Source: Lachnospiraceae bacterium (GTDB lineage: Bacteria; Bacillota; Clostridia; Lachnospirales; Lachnospiraceae). From it: DNA of 26,182 nt. This document shows, one piece after another, positions 1 to 6,101 of the stretch. Both the position numbers and the translations under genes were made by a program. Each line of letters starts with the position of its first letter. The first letter of the stretch is position 1. Under the pieces are notes generated by a model, which was given only the letters and a program-made list of their open reading frames with translations, searched no databases and was not told where the DNA came from. The stretch covers positions 1-26,182 of the forward strand of contig CAAGLJ010000136.1 in assembly GCA_900770785.1 (NCBI GenBank), in the 5' to 3' direction.

Positions 1-25
1 AATGCTTTCCCTGAAAAAAGATGTG

Positions 26-34
26 TGTTATACT
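26..34 (+). promoter_or_regulatory. Extended -10 promoter for scfA
   Basis: The sequence TG-T-TATACT (TG at 26-27, hexamer 29-34) matches an extended -10 element with five of six bases in the hexamer. A weak TTTCCC at 6-11 sits 17 bases upstream as a possible -35. Transcription would begin near base 41, giving a leader of about 58 bases. That leader holds a small stem (57-61 with 72-76) and a strong SD, AAGGAGG at 85-91. The call rests on motif match only. Confidence 0.45.
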
Positions 35-98
35 GAAAAAGTATATATGCTACATACGACCGTAAAAAGATGGTCGGTAAAAAGAAGGAGGCTTAAGG

Positions 99-242
99 AT
101 GAAGCGTATTAAAACATTAACCACAAGAGATTACAAAGAATCCATGAAAAAGGGTGGTTGCGGTGAATGTCAGACTTCCTGTCAGTCTGCATGCAAAACT
201 TCCTGTACAGTGGGAAATCAGAGCTGCGAACAGGTTAAATAA
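99..242 (+). CDS. scfA: SCIFF ranthipeptide precursor (six-cysteine peptide)
   Basis: A 47-residue peptide starting at ATG 99, seven bases after a strong AAGGAGG. A lysine-rich, cysteine-free leader (residues 1-20) precedes a core with exactly six cysteines, C21, C24, C28, C32, C36 and C43, interspersed with Thr/Ser acceptors (T26, S27, T34, S35, T37). The C-terminal part, with CQSACKTSCTVGNQ, is the hallmark of the SCIFF family (six Cys in forty-five residues), found in almost all Clostridia. Family knowledge: the partner radical-SAM enzyme joins Cys thiols to side chains of nearby residues such as Thr, making thioether bridges; products are classed as ranthipeptides, and a role in cell-cell signalling has been reported in some clostridia. 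The maturase follows 110 bases downstream. No dedicated protease or exporter lies beside it, though secDF does. Identification is very secure; the mature structure and role here are inferred. Confidence 0.96.
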   Translation: MKRIKTLTTRDYKESMKKGGCGECQTSCQSACKTSCTVGNQSCEQVK

Positions 243-279
243 CAACAATAAGAATAAAAAGGTAGATATTACCGGACAG

Positions 280-330
280 ACAGACTCGAGACTGCAGTCG
301 TGATTTAAGCCATTGCAGTCCCGGGTCTGT
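280..330 (+). terminator. Intercistronic hairpin between scfA and scfB
   Basis: Arms 280-296 and 314-330 form a 17-position stem with one G-U wobble and one A-C mismatch around a 17-base loop. No clean run of T follows (TTCGAGTAAT), so this is not a classic intrinsic terminator. It could be a partial terminator or a 3' stabiliser of the scfA message, letting the small precursor outnumber its enzyme. The stem is seen directly; the function is inferred. Confidence 0.5.
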
Positions 331-352
331 TTCGAGTAATGGAGGAAAAAAA

Positions 353-1756
353 GTGATTCATCAATATATTAATAATGGTTATCATATCGTTTTGGATGTC
401 AACAGCGGTTCTGTCCATGTTGTGGATGAACTGGTTTATGACGCAATCCCCCTGTTGGAGCCCATCCTTTCAGGAAGAAAGCTGGATGAAGGTGGCGAAC
501 TGGATGAGGAGACCAGAGAAAAGGCCTTATTATCTCTGGCCGCTTTAAGGGCAGAGGAAGAGGAAAAGAAAGAAATTCTGGAGGATTTGATTGCCCTGAC
601 CAGGGCAGGACAGCTGTATACAGAGGACAGCTATGAAGAGTATATCGGAGAGTTTAAAAACCGGGAAACGGTGGTGAAGGCGCTCTGCCTGCATATTGCC
701 CATGACTGCAATCTGGCCTGCAAATACTGTTTTGCTGAAGAGGGAGAATATCATGGAAGACGGGCTATGATGAGCTATGAGGTAGGGAAAAAGGCTCTGG
801 ATTTTCTGGTGGCCAATTCCGGCAACCGGGTGAATCTGGAGGTGGACTTTTTTGGCGGTGAGCCTTTAATGAACTGGCAGGTAGTAAAGGATCTGGTTGC
901 CTATGGAAGAAGTCTGGAAAAGCCCCACAATAAGAAGTTTCGATTTACCCTGACCACTAATGGGGTGTTGTTGAACGAAGAAGTACAGGAATTTTTAAAT
1001 AAGGAAATGAGCAATGTAGTGTTAAGCATTGACGGAAGAGAAGAGGTTCACGACCACATGAGACCCTTCAGGGGAGGTCAGGGAAGCTATGCAGAAATTG
1101 TACCTAAATTTCAGAGGCTGGCGGAAAGCCGAAACCAGATGAATTATTATGTGCGGGGAACCTTTACTCATGACAATCTGGACTTTGCCAGTGATGTGCT
1201 GCATCTTGCCGACCTTGGCTTCAAGCAGATTTCCGTAGAGCCGGTTGTGGGAGATGAAAACGAGCCCTATGCCCTTAAGGAAGAGGATATTCCCGGGTTA
1301 CTGGAGGAATATGACAGACTGGCAGCCCAGCTGGTAGAAAGAACGAAGGAGGGCAGAGGGGTCAATTTCTTCCATTTTATGGTTGATCTGGAGGGAGGAC
1401 CCTGTGTAGCCAAACGTCTGACCGGCTGCGGCTCAGGAACGGAATATCTGGCAGTTACGCCCTGGGGAGATTTATATCCCTGCCATCAGTTTGTGGGAAA
1501 GGATGAATTTTTACTGGGGAATGTGGAAGAGGGAGTCCTTCGCAAGGATCTGGTTCAGGAATTTAAAAGCTGTAATGTATATGCTAAAGAAAACTGTAAG
1601 AAGTGCTTTGCCAAATTTTATTGCAGTGGTGGATGTGCAGCAAATTCCTATAATTTCCACAGCCACATTAATGATACCTATGACCTGGGCTGCGTATTGC
1701 AGAAGAAGAGAATTGAGTGTGCCATCATGATGAAGGCGGCCTTAAGTCAGGATTAG
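353..1756 (+). CDS. scfB: SCIFF peptide maturase, radical SAM/SPASM thioether-forming enzyme
   Basis: A 467-aa protein starting at GTG 353, seven bases after GGAGG (341-345). Residues 1 to about 95 match the place of the RiPP recognition element that binds the ScfA leader. The radical-SAM domain has the CxxxCxxC cluster site (C119, C123, C126) and the FFGGEP SAM-binding motif (167-172). The C-terminal SPASM region carries many cysteines for two auxiliary Fe-S clusters (C351, C359, C377, C407, C415, C418, C424, C428, C447, with C456 nearby). Family knowledge (CteB, Tte1186): the enzyme abstracts a hydrogen from the acceptor residue and forms a Cys thioether in the precursor, in the cytoplasm. 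It is encoded directly after its substrate and 72 bases before secDF, an arrangement compatible with one transcript. Length and motifs are intact. Confidence 0.95.
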   Translation: MIHQYINNGYHIVLDVNSGSVHVVDELVYDAIPLLEPILSGRKLDEGGELDEETREKALLSLAALRAEEEEKKEILEDLIALTRAGQLYTEDSYEEYIGEFKNRETVVKALCLHIAHDCNLACKYCFAEEGEYHGRRAMMSYEVGKKALDFLVANSGNRVNLEVDFFGGEPLMNWQVVKDLVAYGRSLEKPHNKKFRFTLTTNGVLLNEEVQEFLNKEMSNVVLSIDGREEVHDHMRPFRGGQGSYAEIVPKFQRLAESRNQMNYYVRGTFTHDNLDFASDVLHLADLGFKQISVEPVVGDENEPYALKEEDIPGLLEEYDRLAAQLVERTKEGRGVNFFHFMVDLEGGPCVAKRLTGCGSGTEYLAVTPWGDLYPCHQFVGKDEFLLGNVEEGVLRKDLVQEFKSCNVYAKENCKKCFAKFYCSGGCAANSYNFHSHINDTYDLGCVLQKKRIECAIMMKAALSQD

Positions 1757-1828
1757 ACTGATGAGAGCTTTTAAGGCTTTGTACACAGCTTTGGGATGTC
1801 GCCAGAGGCATTATGGAGGTTTAAACGA

Positions 1829-3973
1829 ATGGATAAAAAGAAAGGAATCATCAGCCTGCTGCTCATTGGCTGTGTACTGGCAGCAGGCATCTATGTTGCT
1901 TTTTTTGGATTGGATGAAAAAGGGACAGGCTCCCTGTCAGCAGTAAAAAAAGGATTGGATTTGGCTGGCGGTGTCAGCATTACCTACCAGGTGGTGGGAG
2001 ACGGTGAGCCTGAACCGGCAGATATGGCAGATACAGTATACAAGCTGCAAAAGAGGGTTGAGGCCTACAGTACAGAGGCACAGGTTTACCAGGAAGGCTC
2101 AGACCGTATTAATATAGAAATTCCCGGAGTATCCAACGCTAACAGTATTCTGGAAGAGCTGGGTAAACCGGGGTCTCTCGTATTTGTGGATATGGAGGGA
2201 AATGAGGTATTAAACGGAATGGATATTGCTGATGCAAAAGCAGCGACCCAGCAGGACGATATAGGACAGAACCGGTTCGTGGTGGCTTTGACGATGACCA
2301 AGGAGGGAACGTCAAAGTTTGCAAAGGCCACAGAGAAGGCAGCACCTAAGCATGAGATAATCTATATTGTATACGATGACGAAGTGGTTTCTTCACCCAT
2401 AGTGGAAAATCCCATTTTGGATGGGCAGTGTGTGATTCAGGGAATGAATTCCTATGAGGAAGCGCAGAATCTTGCCAGTATTATTCGGATTGGCGGCCTG
2501 CGGCTTACTCTGGAAGAACTGTCCTCCAAGGTGGTAGGGGCCAGACTGGGCTCAGCAGCCATTGAAACCAGTCTGAGAGCGGGTTTTGTCGGTATGGCTC
2601 TGGTTATGGTATTTATGACTTTGGTGTATCTGCTGCCGGGGGCGGCGGCTTCCCTTGCCCTGCTTTTGTATGTGATATTGATTATTCTGTTATTAAACGG
2701 CTTTGGCTTGACACTTACCCTACCCGGAATTGCAGGTATTATCCTTTCTATTGGAATGGCAGTGGATGCCAATGTGATTATTTTTGCCCGTATTCGTGAA
2801 GAACTGGCAGAAAAAAAGACGGTGGGAGTTGCCATAAAAACAGGTTTTCAAAAGGCAATGCCGGCTATTCTGGATGGAAATATAACTACCCTGATTGCGG
2901 CCTTCGTATTGGGGGTGATGGGTTCAGGCACCATAAAGGGCTTTGCCCATACGCTTGCCCTGGGTATTCTGTTATCCATGTTTACCTCTCTGGTGATTAC
3001 CCGGATAATGATTAACGCATTTTATGCCCTGGGTCTGAGGGAAGTAAAATTCTATGGAAGAGCCGGGAAGAGCAGACAGATTGATTTTGTATCCAAAAGG
3101 CATCTGTTTTTTCTTATTTCCTTCCTTGCGATTGGGGCTGGTTTCATCTGCATGGGCGTTCATAAAAAGAATACCGGCGAAGGCCTCAACTACAGTCTGG
3201 ATTTTAAGGGAGGAACGGCTACCAGCATCCTGTTTGAACAGGAAATGACTATTGAAGAAATCGACCGTCAGGTAGTCCCTCTGGTGGAAAAGGTAACAGG
3301 GGGAGGAGAAGTGGTACCCCAAAAGGTAGAAGGAAGCGATGAAGTTATTCTGAAAACCAGAACCCTTTCGGTGGAGGAAAGAGAAAAGCTGAATCTGGAT
3401 TTGGAAGAGGCATTTGGTATAGACAGCAGTAAAATTACGGCGGAAAGCATCAGCTCGACCATCAGTTCCCAGATGCGCACAGATGCGGTAAAGGCAGTTA
3501 TCATTGCTACCATATGTATGATGCTGTATGTGGGACTCAGGTTTAAGGATATCCGTTTCGGTGCCAGCAGCGTTATTGCCCTGGTTCATGATGTGCTGGT
3601 AGTACTGGCTTTCTATGCGGCGGCAGAAATATCGGTAGGAAGCACGTTTATTGCCTGTATGCTCACTATCGTGGGCTATTCCATTAATGCCACCATAGTT
3701 ATTTTTGACCGTATTCGGGAAAACCTGGTCTGCCATCAAAAGGCAGGGGAACTGAAGGAACTGGTCAATCTCAGCATTAATCAGACCCTGAGCAGAAGTA
3801 TTTTTACTTCTTTTACCACCTTTATTATGGTAGCTGTGCTCTATTTGATGGGAGTAACCTCCATTAAGGAGTTTGCCCTGCCACTGATGGTGGGGATTAT
3901 CTGCGGTACCTATTCCTCGGTGTGTCTTGCAGGCTCACTGTGGTATGTATTGAAAATAAGAGAGAAAGGGTGA
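1829..3973 (+). CDS. secDF: Fused protein translocase subunits SecD-SecF
   Basis: A 714-aa membrane protein in which SecD and SecF are one chain. ATG 1829 is chosen because GGAGG (1815-1819) precedes it by nine bases and the chain then starts with MDKKKGIIS and the first membrane helix (about 6-26); an upstream in-frame ATG at 1796 has no SD. The SecD half has the GLDLAGG motif (42-48) opening the large periplasm-type domain and GMAVDANVIIFARIREE (309-325) in helix 4. The SecF half repeats the pattern with LDFKGG (457-462) and GYSINATIVIFDRIREN (616-632), giving about 12 membrane segments. SecDF uses the proton gradient to pull secreted proteins out of SecYEG. It follows scfB closely, so it may share its transcript. 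A hairpin spans its stop codon. Confidence 0.95.
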   Translation: MDKKKGIISLLLIGCVLAAGIYVAFFGLDEKGTGSLSAVKKGLDLAGGVSITYQVVGDGEPEPADMADTVYKLQKRVEAYSTEAQVYQEGSDRINIEIPGVSNANSILEELGKPGSLVFVDMEGNEVLNGMDIADAKAATQQDDIGQNRFVVALTMTKEGTSKFAKATEKAAPKHEIIYIVYDDEVVSSPIVENPILDGQCVIQGMNSYEEAQNLASIIRIGGLRLTLEELSSKVVGARLGSAAIETSLRAGFVGMALVMVFMTLVYLLPGAAASLALLLYVILIILLLNGFGLTLTLPGIAGIILSIGMAVDANVIIFARIREELAEKKTVGVAIKTGFQKAMPAILDGNITTLIAAFVLGVMGSGTIKGFAHTLALGILLSMFTSLVITRIMINAFYALGLREVKFYGRAGKSRQIDFVSKRHLFFLISFLAIGAGFICMGVHKKNTGEGLNYSLDFKGGTATSILFEQEMTIEEIDRQVVPLVEKVTGGGEVVPQKVEGSDEVILKTRTLSVEEREKLNLDLEEAFGIDSSKITAESISSTISSQMRTDAVKAVIIATICMMLYVGLRFKDIRFGASSVIALVHDVLVVLAFYAAAEISVGSTFIACMLTIVGYSINATIVIFDRIRENLVCHQKAGELKELVNLSINQTLSRSIFTSFTTFIMVAVLYLMGVTSIKEFALPLMVGIICGTYSSVCLAGSLWYVLKIREKG

Positions 3974-3998
3974 AAAAGCAAAGATTTTTCACTCTTTC
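3964..3998 (+). terminator. Hairpin spanning the secDF stop codon
   Basis: Arms 3964-3977 and 3985-3998 pair over 14 positions with one G-U wobble and a seven-base loop. The TGA stop (3971-3973) lies in the left arm. The right arm begins with five T residues, but no T run follows the stem, so termination would be weak at best. It may end or trim the scf-secDF message before recJ. Confidence 0.4.
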
Positions 3999-4007
3999 AT
4001 TCAGGCA

Positions 4008-4045
4008 GTATCGCAAGTAAGGCTTGCGGTATACATGGGGATAAT
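4008..4045 (+). repeat. Hairpin plus TGGGGAT element, copy 1 (upstream of recJ)
   Basis: Stem 4008-4017 with 4023-4032, a five-base loop TAAGG, then TGGGGATAAT ending ten bases before the recJ start. A related copy stands at 20859-20899 upstream of ftsL: over the 34 bases from 4009 to 4042, 26 are identical without gaps. Pair G4013-C4027 here becomes A-T in the other copy, and T4011-G4029 becomes T-A, so the stem is kept while the bases change. I do not recognise it as a named RNA family. Confidence 0.5.
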
Positions 4046-4054
4046 AGGATAGAT

Positions 4055-5818
4055 ATGGCTAAATGGTTTGTTTCTGCCAGAAAGGCAGACTTTGAGAAAA
4101 TTGGAAAAACCTTCGGAATCAGCCCGGTTCTGGCAAGAATCATCAGAAACAGAGAAATCATTGGAGATGAAAATATTGAGAAATATCTTCATGGTAATGC
4201 AGGGGATTTTTATTCCCCTGCACTGATGAAGGACATGGACAGGGCGGCAGAGCTGCTTTGGGAAAAAATCCGTAAAGAAAAAAGAATACGGGTTATTGGG
4301 GACTATGATGTGGATGGAATCTGTTCAACCTGCATTTTAAAAAAAGGCCTGGAGGCCTGTGGAGCCAGAGTGGATACGGTGATTCCTCACCGGATTAAGG
4401 ACGGGTATGGAATTAATGAGCAGCTGATTAAGGATGCCTGTGAGGAGGGAATAGACACGCTGATTACCTGTGATAATGGTATTGCCGCCAGAGAACAGCT
4501 TGCCTATGCGGCTTCTTTAGGGATTACCTGTATCGTTACCGATCACCATGAGGTCCCTTATGAGTCGGAAGGGGAAAATAGACGCTATCTTTTGCCACAG
4601 GCAGCAGCAATAGTGAATCCGAAGCAGGAGGATTGCCCTTATCCCAATAAAAATATCTGTGGAGCGGGGATTGCCTGGAAGCTGGTGATACAGCTGTGGG
4701 AATCTCTTTCCCTTCCCCAGACTGCCTATCGGGAGATTCTTGAGCTGGCGGCGGTGGCAACGGTTTGTGACGTAATGGTTTTATTGGATGAAAACCGGAT
4801 TCTGGTAAAAGAGGGACTGAACAGTATGGCAGAGGCGGCAAATCCCGGTCTGGAGGCGCTGTTTAAGGTTCATGATATCCAGCCGGAAGAACTATCCGCT
4901 TACCATCTTGGCTTCGTTGTCGGCCCCTGCCTGAATGCCACCGGGCGCTTGGATACAGCTAAAAGGGCCCTGGAACTTTTGGAATGTAAAGATAAGCGGG
5001 AGGCCATATGGATGGCTTCAGAGCTAAAGAAGCTGAATGAGAGCCGGAAGGAAATGACGGAGGAGGGAGTAAAGGAGGCTCTCAGGCTGGTAGAGCAGGA
5101 GGGCTGGCAAAACCAGTCGGTTATCGTGGTTTATCTGCCAGACTGTCATGAAAGTCTGGCAGGAATTATTGCCGGAAGGCTGAAGGAACGATACTATAAA
5201 CCGGTATTTGTGCTTACTCCGGCAGAAGATTGTATAAAAGGTTCAGGACGCTCCATTGAAGGCTATCATATGTATGAGGAAATGAGTCGGTGCAAAGAAC
5301 TGTTTCTTAAATTCGGCGGTCATAAGCTGGCGGCAGGATTGTCCATTCTGCCAGAGAACATAGAGCTTTTACGCCGGACACTGAATAAAAACTGTAATCT
5401 TACTGATGAGGATATGGAGGAAAAAATTCTGATCGATGTTCCCATGCCCCTGTCCTATGTAACTCTGGGTTTTCTGGATGAGCTAAAGCTGCTGGAACCT
5501 TTTGGAATGGGAAATCCCAAGCCGGTTTTTGCCCAGAAGAATATTCGTTTCCTGTCTTTGCAATTAATGGGAAAAAATCGGAATATGGCCAGATTTTCAG
5601 TAGAGGATGAAGCCAAAAACCGATTTTGTCTGGTTTTGTTTCGTGGCTGGGAGCAGTTTCAGAGGGATGTGGAAAAAAAATACGGAAAGGACAGGCTGCA
5701 GGAGCTTATGGAAAATCAAAAAGGTGAAGGGATAGTCATGAATATTATTTATTATCCTTCCTTGAATACCTTCAAAGGAAGACGTCAGCTGCAATTTATT
5801 CTCCAAAACTGGAATTAG
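4055..5818 (+). CDS. recJ: Single-stranded-DNA-specific 5'-3' exonuclease RecJ
   Basis: A 587-aa DHH-family nuclease. Motif I DYDVDG (83-88), TCDNG (138-142), the DHH triad VTDHHE (161-166) and the N-terminal GPCLNATGRLDTA segment (290-302) form the metal-dependent phosphoesterase core. The DHHA1 part shows HESLAGIIAGRL (365-376), GSGRS (396-400) and GGHKLAAG (421-428), and the OB-type part EPFGMGNPKP (481-490). RecJ degrades ssDNA 5'-3' in recombination and mismatch or base-excision repair. ATG 4055 is preceded by only a poor SD (GGGGATAATAGGAT), and the repeated hairpin element lies directly upstream, which may influence initiation. It is the last gene before a strong terminator. Many Firmicutes have apt and relA after recJ; here they are absent. 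Confidence 0.94.
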   Translation: MAKWFVSARKADFEKIGKTFGISPVLARIIRNREIIGDENIEKYLHGNAGDFYSPALMKDMDRAAELLWEKIRKEKRIRVIGDYDVDGICSTCILKKGLEACGARVDTVIPHRIKDGYGINEQLIKDACEEGIDTLITCDNGIAAREQLAYAASLGITCIVTDHHEVPYESEGENRRYLLPQAAAIVNPKQEDCPYPNKNICGAGIAWKLVIQLWESLSLPQTAYREILELAAVATVCDVMVLLDENRILVKEGLNSMAEAANPGLEALFKVHDIQPEELSAYHLGFVVGPCLNATGRLDTAKRALELLECKDKREAIWMASELKKLNESRKEMTEEGVKEALRLVEQEGWQNQSVIVVYLPDCHESLAGIIAGRLKERYYKPVFVLTPAEDCIKGSGRSIEGYHMYEEMSRCKELFLKFGGHKLAAGLSILPENIELLRRTLNKNCNLTDEDMEEKILIDVPMPLSYVTLGFLDELKLLEPFGMGNPKPVFAQKNIRFLSLQLMGKNRNMARFSVEDEAKNRFCLVLFRGWEQFQRDVEKKYGKDRLQELMENQKGEGIVMNIIYYPSLNTFKGRRQLQFILQNWN

Positions 5819-5856
5819 AAAAAGAAAGTACCGGTCTGTTAATTGGTTTTTCATTT

Positions 5857-5878
5857 TTTTATTAAATATTTAATAAAA
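5857..5878. repeat. 22-bp perfect AT palindrome
   Basis: TTTATTAAAT followed by its exact reverse complement ATTTAATAAA, extended by one more T-A pair, forms a perfect 22-bp palindrome entirely of A and T. It lies 39 bases after the recJ stop and 26 bases upstream of the extended -10 at 5904-5912. It could be an operator, an UP-like element or a weak 3' hairpin for recJ mRNA. AT-rich palindromes arise easily, so function is uncertain. Confidence 0.5.
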
Positions 5879-5903
5879 TGGACATATTTTGAACACAATT
5901 TGC

Positions 5904-5912
5904 TGTTATAGT
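5904..5912 (+). promoter_or_regulatory. Extended -10 promoter in the recJ-murE gap
   Basis: TG-T-TATAGT (hexamer 5907-5912) is an extended -10 of the same form as the one before scfA. No good -35 stands 16-18 bases upstream; TTGAAC at 5889-5894 is too close. Transcription would start near 5919 and meet the terminator at 5959-5990 after about 70 bases, so it would make a short RNA rather than drive murE unless the terminator is read through. Confidence 0.35.
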
Positions 5913-5918
5913 TATTTA

Positions 5919-5990
5919 CAGGATAGTTGATCACTCACTATCTCCCCCTCATAAGAAGCAAAAGCCCTGCGAAAGCAGGGCTTTTGTCAT
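5919..5990 (+). ncRNA. Candidate ~70-nt small RNA with a C-rich single-stranded stretch
   Basis: The predicted transcript has a 5' hairpin GATAGT/ACTATC (5922-5927 with 5937-5942, nine-base loop), an unpaired pyrimidine stretch TCTCCCCCTC (5941-5950), and a perfect terminator stem. It contains no ATG, so no leader peptide is seen. C-rich loops that pair with ribosome binding sites are typical of several Firmicutes small RNAs. The alternatives are a recJ 3' end or a murE attenuator. The structure is read directly; expression is inferred. Confidence 0.3.
5959..5990 (+). terminator. Intrinsic terminator between recJ and murE
   Basis: A perfect 12-bp stem (5959-5970 with 5975-5986) closed by a GAAA tetraloop, GC-rich at the top, with CAAAA on the left and TTTTG on the right. 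The A and T tracts flanking the GC core make it usable from either strand. It separates recJ transcription from the murE operon. Confidence 0.88.
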
Positions 5991-6011
5991 ATCAGGAAGA
6001 GCCGGCTTTGG

Positions 6012-6040
6012 TTGAAATGCCAAGGCGGATATGGTATTCT
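6012..6040 (+). promoter_or_regulatory. Sigma-A promoter for the murE operon
   Basis: TTGAAA (6012-6017), a 17-base spacer, and TATTCT (6035-6040) preceded by TG at 6032-6033, so both boxes plus the extended -10 are present. Transcription should start near 6047, leaving a leader of about 55 bases that has a small stem CCGGGA/TCCCGG (6066-6071 with 6075-6080) just before the AAGGAG SD. It lies immediately downstream of the terminator, as expected for the first gene of an operon. Confidence 0.6.
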
Positions 6041-6101
6041 TATTTTGTATGTTTTCAGATACCAGCCGGGAAATTCCCGGATTGGTAGGGAAGGAGATTT
6101 C

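Noticed and set aside
62..85. Direct repeat GTAAAAAGA at 62-70 and 77-85 in the scfA leader
   Set aside because: Nine A-rich bases repeated once next to an SD is likely chance; no further copies seen.
2972..3739. 255-residue open frame on the minus strand across secDF
   Set aside because: It lies wholly opposite a well-supported SecDF with all motifs, has low-complexity composition and no plausible SD or family resemblance; it is a codon-bias shadow.
6012..6101. Longer murE start at 6012
   Set aside because: It would begin on the TTGAAA of the predicted promoter, has no SD, and adds 30 residues not typical of MurE; ATG 6102 has a good SD.
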